Origin: Archivesica marissinica
Taxonomy: Eukaryota > Mollusca > Bivalvia > Venerida > Vesicomyidae
DNA length: 64,000 nt
Reading direction: 5' to 3'
NCBI GenBank assembly: GCA_014843695.1
Contig: CM026404.1
Coordinates: forward strand, 56,798,608 to 56,862,607
Shown here: in pieces, positions 10,835 through 22,264 of the stretch
How the letters are laid out: every line of letters begins with the position of its first letter
Position numbering within the stretch: position 1 is the first letter of the stretch
Program-made: the position numbers and the translations under genes
Notes under the pieces: generated by a model
Databases searched by the model: none
The model's input: only the letters and a program-made list of their open reading frames with translations
Told to the model about the DNA's origin: nothing

Positions 10835-12347
10835 CTGAGTCAAAAAAGAAACGATACCTGGTGTTTATGTGTCTATAATTTCAACATTTATTAAGAAAAT
10901 TCTTTGAAAATTCGTAAGATCATAGTCCAACATGTTTGAAAGAGGAGCACATAAAGCATAATGAGCCTCCGAAACTGTCTGCTGCGTGATGACGTAATTC
11001 GTCGGACAAGGGTCTAAAGGAGTTTTCACACAGACGTCAATACCGAGTATGGGCACCATTTGCGTCTCTCACTGCAATGCACCGCCGTCGCATCGAACGG
11101 AAGAGTGTCTGAATCTCTTGCTGGTCAATATTTGTCCACTCCTGACGCAAAACATCCCTCAGTTGGTTTAACGTTACCGGCTGACGTCGTCTGACGCGGC
11201 GGTCTAACGTATCCCACAAATGTTCTATGGGTGACAAGTCTGGTGACAAAGCAGGCCACGGCAGGGTTTCAATATTGTTCTGCTCCAATAATGTGGTGGA
11301 AATCCGAGCAGTATGACACCTGGTGTTGTCCTGTTGGAACAGTGTGACGTTTCTGTTGGCGTTAAAGAACGGCACAACAACTGGCGCAAGGATCTCATCA
11401 CAGTACCGCTGGGCGTTTAGGTTCCCGTCCACCACTAACAGTTCAGTGCGACTGCCGAAGGTGATACCGCCCCACGCCATAACGATTCCGCCCCCGAACA
11501 GATCGACCTGACGTACACATGCGTCGGCGTAACGTTCACTGCGTCTGCGATATACCCGCTCTCTTCCATCCGCTTGACGCAAACAGAACCGCGATTCATC
11601 GCTAAACATCACCGAATTCCACTGTAACCGAGTCCAGCGAGCACGTTCCGTCGTCCATTCCCGCCGTACGCCACGGTGACGTCGTGTCAGGATGGGTCCA
11701 ACGTATGGCCGATAGGCACGAATGCCACGTTCACCGAGCCGGTTCCTGACTGTTTGTGCACTGATGCGATTGTTGGTCATCCCAGGAGTAACGGCAGCTG
11801 TGTGCGTAGCAGGTAGGAACCGGTCACGTAAATGTGACGTCCGAATGTGACGGTCCTGTTCACGCGTCGTCACACGTGGTCGACCAGATCTTGGACGGTC
11901 GTCCACCGATCCATGTGTTCGATAACGTCGAAGTAGACGTGTTATCGTGATCCGCGTAACCCCGAGTCGATTTGCGACGTCACGCTGACGTAAACCGCCG
12001 TCAATCATGCCAATGGCACGCATTCTCTGATTGCGGTTTAGCCTAGGCATTTTGTTAGAGGTAACAATGGGTATGTAAGGTGTTTTTCCTCGATGATAAT
12101 GCAATACCAGTACAATAAACCGGTTTTCCGATTTGTACATGTGTAGGAAGTTGTCTTTGTTGAGGAGCACGTGCAAATCGGAAATTCGGCGTTCCAGGAT
12201 TATCGGGTGTTTATTTATCTGTGTTTATGGTTGGCTGACGTTGCAATAAGATACCCGGTACTGATACGTAATAATATATTAAACCTTTCTATGGTTTTAT
12301 CCGTTTTACGTCATTTTTAGTTTGGTATCGTTTCTTTTTTGACTCAG
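10835..12347. mobile_element. Tc1/mariner transposon, apparently intact
   Basis: Perfect 24-bp terminal inverted repeats (beginning CTGAGTCAAAAAAGAAACGA, at 10835-10858 and 12324-12347), flanked by TA at 10833-10834 and 12348-12349, the family's target duplication. Contains one uninterrupted transposase on the minus strand. Total 1,513 bp, a usual size for Tc1-like elements. It lies in the IDE intron between exons 3 and 4, opposite to IDE. Identical ends and an open frame suggest recent insertion. Confidence 0.95.
11037..12050 (-). CDS. Tc1-like DD34E transposase
   Basis: 337-residue protein starting MPRLNRNQRMRAIGMIDGGL. An in-frame ATG 42 codons upstream is possible, but this start gives the usual family length. 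N-terminal helix-turn-helix (RQRDVANRLGVTRITITRLL) and a second DNA-binding region with the GRPR-like motif (RPRSGRPRVTT). Catalytic core: first Asp in VMFSDESRFCL, second in LFQQDNTRCHTAR, Glu in SPDLSPIEHLWD. There are 34 residues between the second Asp and the Glu, the DD34E signature of Tc1. It cuts and pastes its own element at TA sites. No frameshift or stop, so the enzyme could be functional. Confidence 0.95.
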   Translation of the reverse strand: MPRLNRNQRMRAIGMIDGGLRQRDVANRLGVTRITITRLLRRYRTHGSVDDRPRSGRPRVTTREQDRHIRTSHLRDRFLPATHTAAVTPGMTNNRISAQTVRNRLGERGIRAYRPYVGPILTRRHRGVRREWTTERARWTRLQWNSVMFSDESRFCLRQADGRERVYRRRSERYADACVRQVDLFGGGIVMAWGGITFGSRTELLVVDGNLNAQRYCDEILAPVVVPFFNANRNVTLFQQDNTRCHTARISTTLLEQNNIETLPWPALSPDLSPIEHLWDTLDRRVRRRQPVTLNQLRDVLRQEWTNIDQQEIQTLFRSMRRRCIAVRDANGAHTRY

Positions 12348-12387
12348 TATATGTACATTATTAACTAAGAGTGGAGTTGTCTATTAC

Positions 12388-12640
12388 CACCCTTGTCGGA
12401 TAAAGTTTGATTTATCCCGAAATGTATATTGGTCCGTTTGGTTGGAATTGGTTGGAATCCTTTGTTTTTGCTGTTGTTCCGTAACCAGATGCTGTATGGT
12501 TGGATCATATGAAAATCATGTTCAATAATTTATAGCAATATTTTACAGTAATATATAAACTGTAGCATATACCTCGATATTTAGTAATTTAATAATTACA
12601 AGATGAGAAAACATGAATATTTGTTAACTGTTTATCTTTT
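12388..12640. repeat. Interspersed repeat family X, partial copy
   Basis: GATTTATCCC, AAATGTATAT and GGTCCGTTTGGTTGGAAT match 28985-29060. The later segment with CGATATTTAGTAATTTAATA matches 30340-30365 and 29335-29360. Coding content is not seen. It follows the Tc1 element closely. Confidence 0.6.
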
Positions 12641-12919
12641 ACACAATGAACAAAGTCGACTTAAAAAATTGTAGATCTAGAATCGTAATAAAATGGTGGA
12701 AATTAACCGTGAAAAGGAGGGAATAAATCCAAATGAATAATAATGAGAAAAAAAAAGAAATATTTATAAAAACGTTTCTTGACCATTTTTGCTAAAAAAA
12801 CATTTCATATGTGTTAATGTTTAATTGTTCATGTAAGAAGCAACCTCACAGTGTGCAAAAATACTTTTTTCCCAATGTTTTATGACATGTATGTATCTAT
12901 GTATCATTTAATATTTCAG
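12641..12919. other. IDE intron, no feature seen
   Basis: AT-rich intron ending in the acceptor AATATTTCAG. Nothing else recognised. Confidence 0.5.
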
Positions 12920-12992
12920 CCCGGTCATTACCTTGGACATCTGATAGGCCATGAGGGAGCGGGTAGCTTATTGTCAGAGCTCAAGTCCAGAG
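12920..12992 (+). CDS. IDE: Insulin-degrading enzyme, exon 4 (exosite)
   Basis: Acceptor TTTCAG at 12914-12919, donor GTAACC at 12993. Enters in phase 0 and exits in phase 1. Translation [20 protein letters not shown] then LKSR. This is the most conserved N-domain stretch of IDE (human [20 protein letters not shown]) and includes the substrate N-terminus exosite segment LIGHEG. Only P to A differs in that core. Confidence 0.96.
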
Positions 12993-13224
12993 GTAACCAA
13001 GTGAATTTGTCACCGAGTATTCATGTACTAGATTTCAGTGAAGCATTCTTCTACGGAACAGTATTTCCTGCTTCAGATCAAATACAGAGGCTTATCATGT
13101 CTATTGTTCAGTTTTGATATGTTATCAATATTGTTTCTGTTCAAGCAAACAAAGGTCTACAGTCAAACCTGTGTTAAGCAGCCACCACTTTCAATATTAG
13201 TTGTTCATCACAGTTGATGTTTTA

Positions 13225-14305
13225 CATCTACATCTACTATAGTACATCGAACAATTCATGTATGCCTACTGACGTACATGTACCAATTCACGTACACCTA
13301 CTGTAGTACATGTACCAATCCACATACACCTACTGAAGTACATGTACCAATCCACGTACACCTACTGTAGTACATGTACCAATCCATGTACGCCTACTGA
13401 AGTACATGTACCAATCCACGTACACCTACTGAAGTACATGTACCAATCCACATACACCTACTGAAGTACATGTACCAATCCACGTACACCTACTGAAGTA
13501 CATGTACCAATCCACGTACACCTACTGAAGTACATGTACCAATCCACGTACACCTACTGAAGTACATGTACCAATCCATGTACACCTACTGAAGTACATG
13601 TACCAATTCACGTACACCTACTGAAGTACATGTACACCTACTGTAGTACATTAACAATTCATGTACACCCACTGAAGTACATGTACCAATTCACGTACAC
13701 CTACTGACGTACATGTAACAATTCACATGCATCGACCGAAGTACATTAACAATTCACGTACACCTACTGAAGTACATCCGACAATTCACGTACACCTACT
13801 GAAGTACATGTACCAATTCACGTACACCTACTGAAGTACATGTAACAATTCACATACACCTACTGAAGTACATGTAACAATTCACATACACCTACTGAAG
13901 TACATGTACCAATTCACGTACACCTACTGAAGTACATGTACCAATTCACGTACACCTACTGATGTACATGTACCAATTCACATACACCTACTGAAGTACA
14001 TGTACCAATTCACATACACCTACTGACGTACATGTACCAATTCACATACACCTACTGACGTACATGTAACAATTCACATACACCTACTGAAGTACATGTA
14101 ACAATTCACATACACCTACTGAAGTACATGTAACAATTCACATACACCTACTGAAGTACATTAACAATTCACATACACCTACTGAAGTACATGTAACAAT
14201 TCATGTACACCTACTGAAGTACATGTAACAATTCATGTACACCTACTGACGTACATCCAACAATTCACATGCACCTACTGACGTACATGTAACAATTCAC
14301 ATGTG
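13225..14305. repeat. 32-bp minisatellite filling IDE intron 4
   Basis: About 33 copies of a 32-bp unit (CGTACACCTACTGAAGTACA TGTACCAATTCA). The unit contains the palindrome GTACATGTAC. The array ends ~55 bp before the exon 5 acceptor. Confidence 0.95.
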
Positions 14306-14360
14306 TTTTAATCACCAAATATTCTAAGCTAATCATAGTCTAATAATATTTGTATTTCAG

Positions 14361-14453
14361 GTTGGGTGAACACACTGGTAGGGGGACAGCAGGCAGGGGC
14401 CAAGGGCTTTATGTTCTTTATGGTAAATGTGGATCTCACTGAACAAGGTTTAG
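14361..14453 (+). CDS. IDE: Insulin-degrading enzyme, exon 5
   Basis: Acceptor TTGTATTTCAG, AG at 14359-14360; donor GTAATG at 14454. GT completes the glycine of exon 4, and the exit is phase 1. Translation [20 protein letters not shown] then [11 protein letters not shown], matching human [20 protein letters not shown] and INVDLTEEGL. It includes LVGGQ of the substrate exosite. Intact. Confidence 0.96.
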
Positions 14454-14499
14454 GTAATGTACCAGTAGGTTCTTTGGCATTTGCCCCCGCTGTTGTGAG

Positions 14500-15170
14500 T
14501 GTTTAGTCTTGTGACTGAGTGGTTAATGCCATTGACTGACAATCCTGTGCCCCTCATTGTTGGGAGGTTTGAGCCTCTTAGCCAAGTTGCTAACATTGTA
14601 GTATGTCAATCTCTTGCAGCTCACTGTTCTGAGGTTTGAGTCTCATGGCCGAATGATTAAAGCCATTGATTGACAATCACTTGACCCTCAAATTGTTAGT
14701 CCGCTTCCGTGGTCGAGTGGTTAAGGTCGCTGACTTGTATACCACTGTAACCTATCATCACTGATGGTCACAGGTTCTCCGTGGTCAAGTGATTACGGTT
14801 GCTGACTTGTAAACCACTGTAACCTATCATCACTGATAGTCACAGGTTCTCCGTGGTCGAGTGGTTACGGTTGCTGACTTGTATACCACTGTAACCTATC
14901 ATCACTGATAGTCACGGGTTCGCCTCCGTGGTCGAATGGTTACGGTTGCTGAAATGTATACCACTGTAACCTATCATCACTGATGGTCACGGGTTCAAGC
15001 CCCGCTGAGACCATGTCTCTGTATATGAAAAAGTTGGCAGATTCTTAAGGAAGTTGGTGCACCAAGTACTTGTTAACCACTGGAGCCTGTCAAGGAAATG
15101 TGTTGTTAGGTAAACTGCCTGTCGCTCAAATGGGCAACCGGTAGCGACATTAAATAATACCTAAATAATA
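14500..15170 (+). mobile_element. SINE family D with tandem tRNA-like heads
   Basis: Four consecutive tRNA-like heads of about 75-80 bp (each TCCGTGGTCGAGTGGTTA... with ...CACTGATGGTCACGGGTTC, starting near 14709, 14780, 14850 and 14926) precede one complete body and tail (AAATGGGCAACCGGTAGCGA at about 15128). Two older, diverged head-like segments lie at 14500-14700. The heads resemble tRNA-Ser/Leu type A and B boxes. Confidence 0.8.
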
Positions 15171-15289
15171 ATGTCAAATCAAAGAAAACAAACACATCCT
15201 AAGCTCTGGCAATTCTATTTTATTTACACAATTTGTACAAACTTTATTCCAAGCTATTATTTGATAAATTTACAACATATTGTTTGCTT

Positions 15290-15537
15290 AGTTTAAACTT
15301 TATTTATTTTACAACGATTGCGAAGCAAGTTCTAACACTTATATTAATCACTCTCGTTGGCTCGGATGAAAGCGTATATGTGGTCATTTGTGTGGGAGGA
15401 AACCGGAGTACCCGAAGAAAACCCACCTGTCCGATCTGGTGACTGCCGTACCATCTCGCATACTTTCCGGTCCGAGGTTAGAACACGGGTTGCATTGGTG
15501 AGAAGCGAGCGCGCTAACCACTGCGCTAATCGGACAG
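15290..15537 (-). mobile_element. SINE family B
   Basis: Near full-length minus-strand copy with tail TTTATTTTACAACGATTGCG at the left and head GCGCTAACCACTGCGCTAAT at the right. The 89-bp array begins immediately beyond its head. Confidence 0.9.
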
Positions 15538-15540
15538 CCA

Positions 15541-17545
15541 TTTGTTTGCTTGTGCTGTTGGTTGAACCAGAGTGAGCAACTCAGCACATTCTATATACCA
15601 CATACACATACATGTATTGGTTGCAGCATATTGTTCGCTTGTGTTGCTGATTGAACCAGGGTGAGAAACCCAGCAAATTCTATATACCCACATACATGTA
15701 TTGGTTGCAGCATATTGTTCGCTTGTGTTGCTGGTTGAACCAGGGTGAGCAACCCAGCACATTCTGTATACCACATACATGTATTGGTTGCAGCATATTG
15801 TTCGCTTGTGTTGCTGGTTGAACCAGGGTGAGCAACCCAGCACATTCTATATACCACATACACATACATGTATTGGTTGCAGCATATTGTTCGCTTGTGT
15901 TGCTGGTTGAACCAGGGTGAGAAACCCAGCACATTCTATATACCCACATACATGTATTGGTTGCAGCATATTGTTCGCTTGTGTTGCTGGTTGAACCAGG
16001 GTGAGCAACCCAGCACATTCTGTATACCACATACATGTATTGGTTGCAGCATATTGTTCGCTTGTGTTGCTGGTTGAACCAGGGTGAGCAACCCAGCACA
16101 TTCTATATACCACATACATGTATTGGTTGCAGCATATTGTTCGCTTGTGTTGCTGGTTGAACCAGGGTGAGCAACCCAGCACATTCTATATACACATACA
16201 CATACATGTATTGGTTGCAGCATATTGTTCGCTTGTGTTGCTGGTTGAACCAGGGTGAGCAACCCAGCACATTCTATATACCACATACATGTATTGGTTG
16301 CAGCATATTGTTCGCTTGTGTTGCTGGTTGAACCAGGGTGAGCAACCCAGCACATTCTATATACCACATACACATACATGTATTGGTTGCAGCATATTGT
16401 TCGCTTGTGTTGCTGGTTGAACCAGGGTGAGCAACCCAGCACATTCTATATACCACATACACATACATGTATTGGTTGCAGCATATTGTTCGCTTGTGTT
16501 GCTGGTTGAACCAGGGTGAGAAACCCAGCACATTCTATATACCCACATACATGTATTGGTTGCAGCATATTGTTCGCTTGTGTTGCTGGTTGAACCAGGG
16601 TGAGCAACCCAGCACATTCTGTATACCACATACATGTATTGGTTGCAGCATATTGTTCGCTTGTGTTGCTGGTTGAACCAGGGTGAGCAACCCAGCACAT
16701 TCTATATACCACATACACATACATGTATTGGTTGCAGCATATTGTTCGCTTGTGTTGCTGGTTGAACCAGGGTGAGAAACCCAGCACATTCTATATACCC
16801 ACATACATGTATTGGTTGCAGCATATTGTTCGCTTGTGTTGCTGGTTGAACCAGGGTGAGCAACCCAGCACATTCTGTATACCACATACATGTATTGGTT
16901 GCAGCATATTGTTCGCTTGTGTTGCTGGTTGAACCAGGGTGAGCAACCCAGCACATTCTATATACCACATACACATACATGTATTGGTTGCAGCATATTG
17001 TTCGCTTGTGTTGCTGGTTGAACCAGGGTGAGCAACCCAGCACATTCTATATACCACATACACATACATGTATTGGTTGCAGCATATTGTTCGCTTGTGT
17101 TGCTGGTTGAACCAGGGTGAGCAACCCAGCACATTCTATATACCACATACACATACATGTATTGGTTGCAGCATATTGTTCGCTTGTGTTGCTGGTTGAA
17201 CCAGGGTGAGCAACCCAGCACATTCTATATACCACATACACATACATGTATTGGTTGCAGCATATTGTTCGCTTGTGTTGCTGGTTGAACCAGGGTGAGC
17301 AACCCAGCACATTCTATATACCACATACACATACATGTATTGGTTGCAGCATATTGTTCGCTTGTGTTGCTGGTTGAACCAGGGTGAGCAACCCAGCACA
17401 TTCTATATACCACATACACATACATGTATTGGTTGCAGCATATTGTTCGCTTGTGTTGCTGGTTGAACCAGGGTGAGCAACCCAGCACATTCTATATACC
17501 ACATACACATACATGTATTGGTTGCAGCATATTGTACTAAGTGCA
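15541..17545. repeat. 89-bp minisatellite filling IDE intron 5
   Basis: About 23 units of 83-89 bp (TATTGGTTGCAGCATATTGT then TCGCTTGTGTTGCTGGTTGA, then CCAGGGTGAGCAACCCAGCA and CATTCTATATACCACATAC). Length variants come from loss of an ACATAC repeat. The last nine units are nearly identical. The array ends ~30 bp before the exon 6 acceptor. Confidence 0.96.
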
Positions 17546-17574
17546 GTCACATTGTGAATATGTTTCTATTACAG

Positions 17575-17666
17575 AGCATGTAGATGACATTATCACACTG
17601 ATTTATCAGTATCTCCACATGCTGAGAGAACATGGCACTAAAGAATGGATCTTCAAAGAATGTGCT
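17575..17666 (+). CDS. IDE: Insulin-degrading enzyme, exon 6 (last one found)
   Basis: Acceptor TTTCTATTACAG, AG at 17573-17574; donor GTAAGT at 17667. Enters with AG completing GAG; exits in phase 0. Translation EHVDDIITLIYQYLHMLREH then GTKEWIFKECA, matching human [20 protein letters not shown] and EWVFQEC. It ends near human residue 400 of ~1,019. No later IDE exon is recognisable in the window, although the following sequence is interrupted only by a minisatellite and the N gap. Confidence 0.94.
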
Positions 17667-17668
17667 GT

Positions 17669-19539
17669 AAGTAGATAAATAGCACAGTCTATGGAGGGTG
17701 AGAGTAGATAAATAACACAGTCTATGGAGGGTGAGAGTAGATAAATAACACAGTCTATGGAGGGTGACAGTAGATAAATAGCACAGTCTATGGAGGGTGA
17801 GAGTAGATAAATAGCACAGTCTATGGAGGGTGAGAGTAGATAAATAGCACAGTCTATGGAGGGTGACAGTAGATAAATAGCACAGTCTATGGAGGGTGAC
17901 AGTAGATAAATAACACAGTCTATGGAGGGTGACAGTAGATAAATAACAGTCTATGGAGGGTGACAGTAGATAAATAACACAGTCTATGGAGGGTGACAGT
18001 AGATAAATAACACAGTCTATGGAGGGTGACAGTAGATAAATAGCACAGTCTATGGAGGGTGACAGTAGATAAATAACACAGTCTATGGAGGGTGACAGTA
18101 GATAAATAGCACAGTCTATGGAGGGTGACAGTAGATAAATAGCACAGTCTATGGAGGGTGACAGTAGATAAATAGCACAGTCTATGGAGGGTGACAGTAG
18201 ATAAATAACACAGTCTATGGAGGGTGACAGTAGATAAATAGCACAGTCTATGGAGGGTGACAGTAGATAAATAACACAGTCTATGGAGGGTGACAGTAGA
18301 TAAATAGCACAGTCTATGGAGGGTGACAGTAGATAAATAACACAGTCTATGGAGGGTGACAGTAGATAAATAACACAGTCTATGGAGGGTGAGAGTAGAT
18401 AAATAGCACAGTCTATGGAGGGTGACAGTAGATAAATAACACAGTCTATGGAGGGTGACAGTAGATAAATAACACAGTCTATGGAGGGTGAGAGTAGATA
18501 AATAACACAGTCTATGGAGGGTGAGAGTAGATAAATAGCACAGTCTATGGAGGGTGACAGTAGATAAATAACAGTCTATGGAGGGTGACAGTAGATAAAT
18601 AGCACAGTCTATGGAGGGTGAGAGTAGATAAATAACACAGTCTATGGAGGGTGACAGTAGATAAATAACAGTCTATGGAGGGTGACAGTAGATAAATAGC
18701 ACAGTCTATGGAGGGTGACAGTAGATAAATAACACAGTCTATGGAGGGTGACAGTAGATAAATAGCACAGTCTATGGAGGGTGACAGTAGATAAATAACA
18801 CAGTCTATGGAGGGTGACAGTAGATAAATAACACAGTCTATGGAGGGTGAGAGTAGATAAATAGCACAGTCTATGGAGGGTGACAGTAGATAAATAACAG
18901 TCTATGGAGGGTGACAGTAGATAAATAACACAGTCTATGGAGGGTGACAGTAGATAAATAACACAGTCTATGGAGGGTGACAGTAGATAAATAGCACAGT
19001 CTATGGAGGGTGACAGTAGATAAATAACACAGTCTATGGAGGGTGACAGTAGATAAATAACACAGTCTATGGAGGGTGACAGTAGATAAATAACACAGTC
19101 TATGGAGGGTGAGAGTAGATAAATAGCACAGTCTATGGAGGGTGACAGTAGATAAATAACAGTCTATGGAGGGTGACAGTAGATAAATAGCACAGTCTAT
19201 GGAGGGTGAGAGTAGATAAATAACACAGTCTATGGAGGGTGACAGTAGATAAATAGCACAGTCTATGGAGGGTGACAGTAGATAAATAGCACAGTCTATG
19301 GAGGGTGAGAGTAGATAAATAACACAGTCTATGGAGGGTGACAGTAGATAAATAACACAGTCTATGGAGGGTGACAGTAGATAAATAACACAGTCTATGG
19401 AGGGTGACAGTAGATAAATAACACAGTCTATGGAGGGTGAGAGTAGATAAATAACACAGTCTATGGAGGGTGACAGTAGATAAATAGCACAGTCTATGGA
19501 GGGTGACAGTAGATAAATAACACAGTCTATGGAGGGTGA
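17669..19539. repeat. 33-bp minisatellite starting inside the IDE exon 6 donor
   Basis: About 57 copies of a 33-bp unit (AGTAGATAAATAACACAGTC TATGGAGGGTGAC). The first unit starts two bases into the intron, so the donor GTAAGTAGATAAATAG overlaps it. It continues to the N gap and may extend into it. A few units are 31 bp. Confidence 0.96.
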
Positions 19540-20539
19540 NNNNNNNNNNNNNNNNNNNNNNNNNNNNNNNNNNNNNNNNNNNNNNNNNNNNNNNNNNNNN
19601 NNNNNNNNNNNNNNNNNNNNNNNNNNNNNNNNNNNNNNNNNNNNNNNNNNNNNNNNNNNNNNNNNNNNNNNNNNNNNNNNNNNNNNNNNNNNNNNNNNNN
19701 NNNNNNNNNNNNNNNNNNNNNNNNNNNNNNNNNNNNNNNNNNNNNNNNNNNNNNNNNNNNNNNNNNNNNNNNNNNNNNNNNNNNNNNNNNNNNNNNNNNN
19801 NNNNNNNNNNNNNNNNNNNNNNNNNNNNNNNNNNNNNNNNNNNNNNNNNNNNNNNNNNNNNNNNNNNNNNNNNNNNNNNNNNNNNNNNNNNNNNNNNNNN
19901 NNNNNNNNNNNNNNNNNNNNNNNNNNNNNNNNNNNNNNNNNNNNNNNNNNNNNNNNNNNNNNNNNNNNNNNNNNNNNNNNNNNNNNNNNNNNNNNNNNNN
20001 NNNNNNNNNNNNNNNNNNNNNNNNNNNNNNNNNNNNNNNNNNNNNNNNNNNNNNNNNNNNNNNNNNNNNNNNNNNNNNNNNNNNNNNNNNNNNNNNNNNN
20101 NNNNNNNNNNNNNNNNNNNNNNNNNNNNNNNNNNNNNNNNNNNNNNNNNNNNNNNNNNNNNNNNNNNNNNNNNNNNNNNNNNNNNNNNNNNNNNNNNNNN
20201 NNNNNNNNNNNNNNNNNNNNNNNNNNNNNNNNNNNNNNNNNNNNNNNNNNNNNNNNNNNNNNNNNNNNNNNNNNNNNNNNNNNNNNNNNNNNNNNNNNNN
20301 NNNNNNNNNNNNNNNNNNNNNNNNNNNNNNNNNNNNNNNNNNNNNNNNNNNNNNNNNNNNNNNNNNNNNNNNNNNNNNNNNNNNNNNNNNNNNNNNNNNN
20401 NNNNNNNNNNNNNNNNNNNNNNNNNNNNNNNNNNNNNNNNNNNNNNNNNNNNNNNNNNNNNNNNNNNNNNNNNNNNNNNNNNNNNNNNNNNNNNNNNNNN
20501 NNNNNNNNNNNNNNNNNNNNNNNNNNNNNNNNNNNNNNN
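19540..20539. other. Assembly gap (1,000 N)
   Basis: Exactly 1,000 N, which suggests a conventional placeholder rather than a measured distance. It interrupts the 33-bp array; the right edge is a short ACGT/GGAC/CAGA microsatellite (about 20558-20615), not the array. Confidence 0.99.
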
Positions 20540-21800
20540 ACAATGGTGGAACTAATAGACGTACGTACGTACGTACGGACGGACGGACGGACGGACGGAC
20601 CAGACAGACAGACAGAATATATGACATCAGTACATTATATTAATACCGACAATATTCCTGTTCAAAATGACACAATTTCTAAACATGTTGTTACCCTAGC
20701 AATGTATTTGAATTAGAATTAGTAGCACCAAAAGACTTGCAGTAAAGACAACCAACCGCTGTAATATGTTTGATGTACATGTATTTGAACATAGTTGCAA
20801 AATATATAATCTAATTTTGACCAGACTAGTACCTTTCTCTCTCCTCTCTCTGTGCAACTACATTTTCATAATACTGAAACTAATATGCCTAAATAACGTT
20901 TAGCATGCCTTATTAAAATTGTTGTAACAAAAACATCACACTCGCATACAGTATATACTTTCGTTTGGGTCTCGCACGCTACAGAGGAAAGCAAGACTAA
21001 GCAGTGACCTTTCCCACGCCGGCATCGCCGTCAACAATGATATATTTGCCTATAAATAAAATACAGTCAAATATAATGCCTTGATAACACGCATTCTGTA
21101 TGTAGGGGTTGCTCCCCTCATAGCAAGGTCCACAGTCTACACCCACAGTAAGTCCACTCCATACCAATGACCTTGACCTTGTAATATGGTCAACAACAGT
21201 ACAATTCCAGAAATTGTGTATGCTTCAACAAATCTCAAACATTATTATTTCTCAAAAAAACGTGAAAGGTATTGCTCTGAAACTTTCGAGGACTAATTCT
21301 GAATATCAACAGTAAGTCCTCCACCTTACCATTGACCTTGAACTTGAAATATTTTGTAATTCTTTGGAAAGCATAAACTACATTTTATATTCCACTGAAC
21401 CAATACGTATTCAGTCAATCGCACATTGCGCGATATCATTGAGTTAACCCCTTTCCCTCATAGAAGCACCTCTTGACGCCATTACCGATACAACATACAA
21501 TGACAATGTAGTAGTCAAACCAATGTTCATAATTAAGGCCAGAATCTCATGTAGTCCCAGTAATAGTTATTGTGGTGGGATATATATGGCGAGTACTTAT
21601 CCACTGCATTATAGCTAAATGGCTGTCGTTTCTATGGAGATATACTAGTATATTAACCTAAATCTCTATGAAGGAAATTAGGGTTAATAAACCAAACTAG
21701 ATCCGGGTGGGGCAAGCATGTCAGGTCAATAGACCGTGACAGTTGTGTTGCAATAAACATATATATATATAGGATCTTACACTCAAATCAAATCAAATCA
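20540..21800. other. No gene model supported
   Basis: Right-hand side of the gap: microsatellite, then AT-rich sequence. Two segments with ATTGACCTTGA-type motifs (about 21163 and 21330) recur near 45340 and 45520, pointing to an old interspersed repeat. A possible minus-strand mini-exon at 21009-21049 is listed separately. Confidence 0.5.
21009..21049 (-). other. Candidate 41-bp mini-exon with a P-loop motif
   Basis: On the minus strand, a tract ending TTATTTATAG is followed by 41 bases and then GTCACT. Two bases complete a preceding codon and thirteen codons give KYIIVDGDAGVGK, ending in phase 0. GDAGVGK fits the Walker A pattern GxxxxGK; the next exon would supply S/T. It resembles small GTPase or other P-loop NTPase starts. 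No other exon of such a gene is seen nearby, and the donor is not consensus. It may be a chance match or a relic. Confidence 0.25.
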
Positions 21801-22019
21801 AATTTATTCACTCAGTGCATCATACATGATACAAACATGAGGTATATATAGTAATACGGTTTTAAACACTCGTTGTGATTTTATACCATAGTTGAGGCTC
21901 TCCCATTGTGGAGTTAAATATAGCTATCTTTTGACGAGCTTATTAGCAACATTCCAAAAGGAGTTTCATAAAATATGGCGTGGAATCACCAAGAGAGTAA
22001 GATCCTTTTTATCACATTA

Positions 22020-22264
22020 CCATAGCATGTTGTGCAAGGGAAGCACCGATAAAACACAGAGGATACCATTTAAGAGTATATGGAGTATTCAGGGGCAGTA
22101 ACTGACCGATGTCTCTCATTAGAACACTAAACTGTTGTTGGTGCTTAAATCTTGTGGGGGGGGGGGGGTACCAGAGACCCCATGGCGGGAACACCGATAT
22201 TCATTAAGCCAATTGTTTGTATATAAATGATAGGATAATAATAATTTCCAAACTTTATCGTCAA
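22020..22264. repeat. Interspersed repeat family X, left part
   Basis: From AGCATGTTGTGCAAGGGAAG through a G13 tract near 22157 and on to TCAAATTAAGC. Matches 29390-29440 plus 29690-29890, and 30388-30510. Non-coding as far as can be seen. Confidence 0.7.

Noticed and set aside
14706..15000. True tRNA-Ser genes
   Set aside because: Heads keep A and B boxes but lack a paired acceptor stem, and the last one continues into the SINE body and tail.
15526..17550. Cysteine-rich repeat peptides in the 89-bp array
   Set aside because: 89 is not a multiple of three, so the frames depend on unit-length variation; the array lies inside an IDE intron.
19527..20716. Open frames across the N gap
   Set aside because: They are made of undetermined bases.
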